Below, piece after piece: positions 61,499-64,000 of a stretch of 64,000 nucleotides of DNA. Where the stretch lies: assembly GCA_008694505.1 (NCBI GenBank), contig VZDJ01001050.1:248001-312000 (forward strand). The letters are read 5' to 3'. The DNA is from Cyanoderma ruficeps. Lineage: Eukaryota > Chordata > Aves > Passeriformes > Timaliidae. Each line of letters starts with the position of its first letter. The stretch's first letter is position 1. Below the pieces are notes generated by a model. That model was not told where the DNA came from. It did not search any database and saw only the letters and a list, made by a program, of their open reading frames with translations. Position numbers and translations under genes: made by a program.

Positions 61499-64000
61499 TG
61501 AGGATAGATAAAACAATCCATCTTCTCAAAAGATCTCTTTGAGTAAACCCTGTCGGCACTTTCTTTTACAGAACTCTTTTGTGGTAGTAATAGAACAAAG
61601 ATATTAGTGCATCAGTCAGCACCGTAAGTCTCCCTCTTTCACGGTATGTACTTTATCCTGCAAAGTTAAAAACAATCACATGTGACAATGGGCTAAATCA
61701 AACTTATTAAGAGAATTTTGAATTTACAAATACCAGAAAATGCCAATATAAATTTATTCTACATATTCACTATTGTTAGTCCTGACTGGAAAACTGGAAT
61801 TTCAATATTACTTTTTGTCTCATGTTAAAAACACACACACACACAAAAATCATAGTGGGGGGAAAAAAAAACGCCAAAAAAACAAAAAGAAAAATTCTGA
61901 TATGCTTTGATATTTTCAGTTACAAATATAATTGAAAGTATTTTTAATTTTTGATATGTCTTAAAACGATTCTCAAACCTTGTGACCTGAGGAAACCATA
62001 CATATAGATTTTGTATCCAGCGTGGTCATTTTTGCTACCCAAACCTCTGCATGTTTCTTGTTGCTCTAGGAGCCCTGAACAGGGCTCCAGAAACAGCACG
62101 TTTCCTCCTGGCTGCTTCCTGCTAATGATCTGAAGTCTGGCAAAGTAGCTCGAACCTCTCCCCTCTCCACACCCAATCCCTTGGTCATTAACCTTCCTAG
62201 CGCTGACAACAACGACAAAATCCGAACCATCTTTACATACACAGGAAATGGCTTGCCAGGGATTTGATCTGGAGCAAAAATCAACCCTTCTGAGCCCACC
62301 GTTATTTTTAAAAGCCTTTGGGTTGTGGGGCATATTAGCATTTTATACTCTGCAATGAGAGAAAAAAAGCCAAATACAAATCTCCAACAGTTTATTCAAC
62401 TTGCCCTCAATTCCACTACTCCTTTCTCACCCTGCACACCCACACACATTTTATGTCTTTATTACATCAGAGAATGCTGTCTCAATTATGTAGTACAGTA
62501 TAGTACAGTACATCTGGTGGCTTAGAAAATAAATCACAGGACTGTTTTTCTAAGCATTTAAATAAAATTGTTTTATCATTTGCTTCTTCCTACTAACAAC
62601 ACCATCAATCCAAACGACTTGCTTGGCTTTGTAAGCTTTCCCACTAGCTCACCAGGCCTGGCACAAAATTTTCACAGCTGTGCCATATGTTTGACAGTGT
62701 TAACAATGAGTCCCTGGTTACACGATGAAATTTCATTTTGTGTTCCATAAGCCTCCACTCCCCACATTCTATGAGGATGACAGACAGGTTTGGGAAACCA
62801 ACCCTGTCTCCCTTCCTAGCAAAAGAGGTATTAGTGAACAATAAAACCCAACCTTTTTATTTGGGAACTCCCAACATCTTTTCAAAACTCAGCTGGAACA
62901 AACTCCAAAGCATTAAGTTCTCAGGTTCCCCCTACCCACCCTACTCCTCCCCCACCCTAATCCAGACTTGTGAATTAAAAGCACAACACCCACTCATGTA
63001 GTTTTAACTACACAGTTATTGAACTTAAGCAAATAAGACAAACATTTTTATACACACCGTTAGCCTAGAGTTTAGAATATTCCTTGCTACTTCAGGTCCC
63101 TTGTACCAGTGTGGTGTTAAAACAGGGGTGTTTAAGGTTTTAAATTTACTGAAACTTTCATTCTAATTCTTCTTGTTGGTTTTTCTGACCAGTATGTTAT
63201 TGACTTAACATCCTGTATGTGCTACAGTCCAACTAAGGCAAAGACTGAGCCGAAACTTAGCTGAGCCCAAGCACTGTCACCTGACAGCTGTGTAGCCAGG
63301 ACATCTGCCGCTGTCTAAGTGGATGTGCTTCTAGCCTAATGCATGCTCCAGTTATTCTACAAAGGAGGTAATGGCCCAGATTTTACAGGAAAATCACTTT
63401 AAAAAACATATGAAGTATTCAGTTGTCACGATACCAATTAAATACCATCTCTTTAGTAGACCAACTATATTGTTTGGAGTATCTATCTGGAAAAGTGTCA
63501 GTACATAGAAGATACTTGTTCTCAGCTCAGAGTTTCAGTGTGTGTAATTCAGCACCACTCATGGTAGATTTTGAAAAAAGTTGAAGTATATTCTGTCAAG
63601 CTCTTTATCCCACAGGTAAATCTTACTTGTTCCATTGCTTAACAGTAAAAAATCAGCCGCATGTTGGGTAAATATTAAAGAAGCCTCAAACATGATGACT
63701 TACGCACATAGCTGGTTCCATTGCATATGAGAAACAAAACAAATTTAAAAGCCCACTAAGTATTTGTAAATAGCAAACAGGAACTTACTATATTCACTTA
63801 CTGACCTTTTAAAAAAATCATCATTCCTTATTTCCTACAGTTGTGTATACTGGCTTATTTATTTAAACACCAGGGCCCTGTCTCTGTCTTTTGTCTTGCA
63901 ATTCCTATGAGAATGGACACAGAGACCAAAACATCCATTCAAAATCTGTGAGTCAAACCTAAAGATCTCTAGTGTACTGATATAAAAACAAGGATTAAAA
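61499..64000. other. Unannotated sequence
   Basis: Holds an AC microsatellite (61831-61844) and a less AT-rich patch at 62040-62330 with a 20-base palindrome, GGAGCCCTGAACAGGGCTCC, at 62069-62088. The two overlapping minus-strand open frames there (61944-62341) show no known domain. Nothing else is supported. Confidence 0.45.

Noticed and set aside
62069..62088. 20-base palindrome GGAGCCCTGAACAGGGCTCC
   Set aside because: Nine-base arms with a two-base centre are near chance expectation in 64 kb, and it matches no motif I can name.

Overview
This window looks like bird nuclear DNA, probably from a songbird or a close relative. It is AT-rich and nearly free of long open reading frames. It is littered with chicken-repeat 1 (CR1) LINE fragments and with solo long terminal repeats (LTRs) of the kinds common in avian genomes. 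No bacterial, plasmid or phage-type gene was seen. Nothing could be searched, so family names rest on recognised sequence patterns.

The main result is indirect. Most of the window appears to lie inside the introns of one large minus-strand protein gene. Short stretches with a good acceptor, a good donor and one uninterrupted frame occur from about 59.3 kb down to 14.7 kb. Their codon phases fit together in two chains. The upstream chain runs 59244-59292, 58372-58410, 55111-55165, 52323-52365, 45775-45903, 39848-39967 and 33552-33614. The downstream chain runs 23046-23082, 18719-18764, 17741-17842, 17355-17381, 16916-17064, 16419-16503, 15028-15086 and 14700-14724. The join between 33.6 and 23.1 kb is not resolved. 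The peptides look like a mostly helical, non-membrane protein. I could not identify it, so no gene symbol is given.

Layout: 0-3.2 kb, a roughly 3 kb broken CR1 element on the plus strand. 3.2-8.5 kb, unannotated sequence with a 71-base gap and an old CR1 tail. 8.5-9.9 kb, a 1,385-bp solo LTR with a perfect 5-bp target duplication. 14.7-18.8 kb, the densest group of candidate exons plus a probable retrocopy at 15.7-16.1 kb. 19.8-28.7 kb, LTR and CR1 remnants. 30.9-31.6 kb and 51.1-51.3 kb, two copies of one LTR family, each with its own 5-bp duplication. 34.5-35.0 kb, an unplaced CpG-bearing LTR-like block. 38.8-39.2 and 42.2-42.9 kb, CR1 fragments. 43.5-44.0 kb, a 502-bp LTR with a 6-bp duplication. 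60.95-61.5 kb, a CpG-rich block joined to a CR1 tail.

The interspersed repeats are independent insertions, mostly in introns. Several are in the same orientation as the inferred gene.
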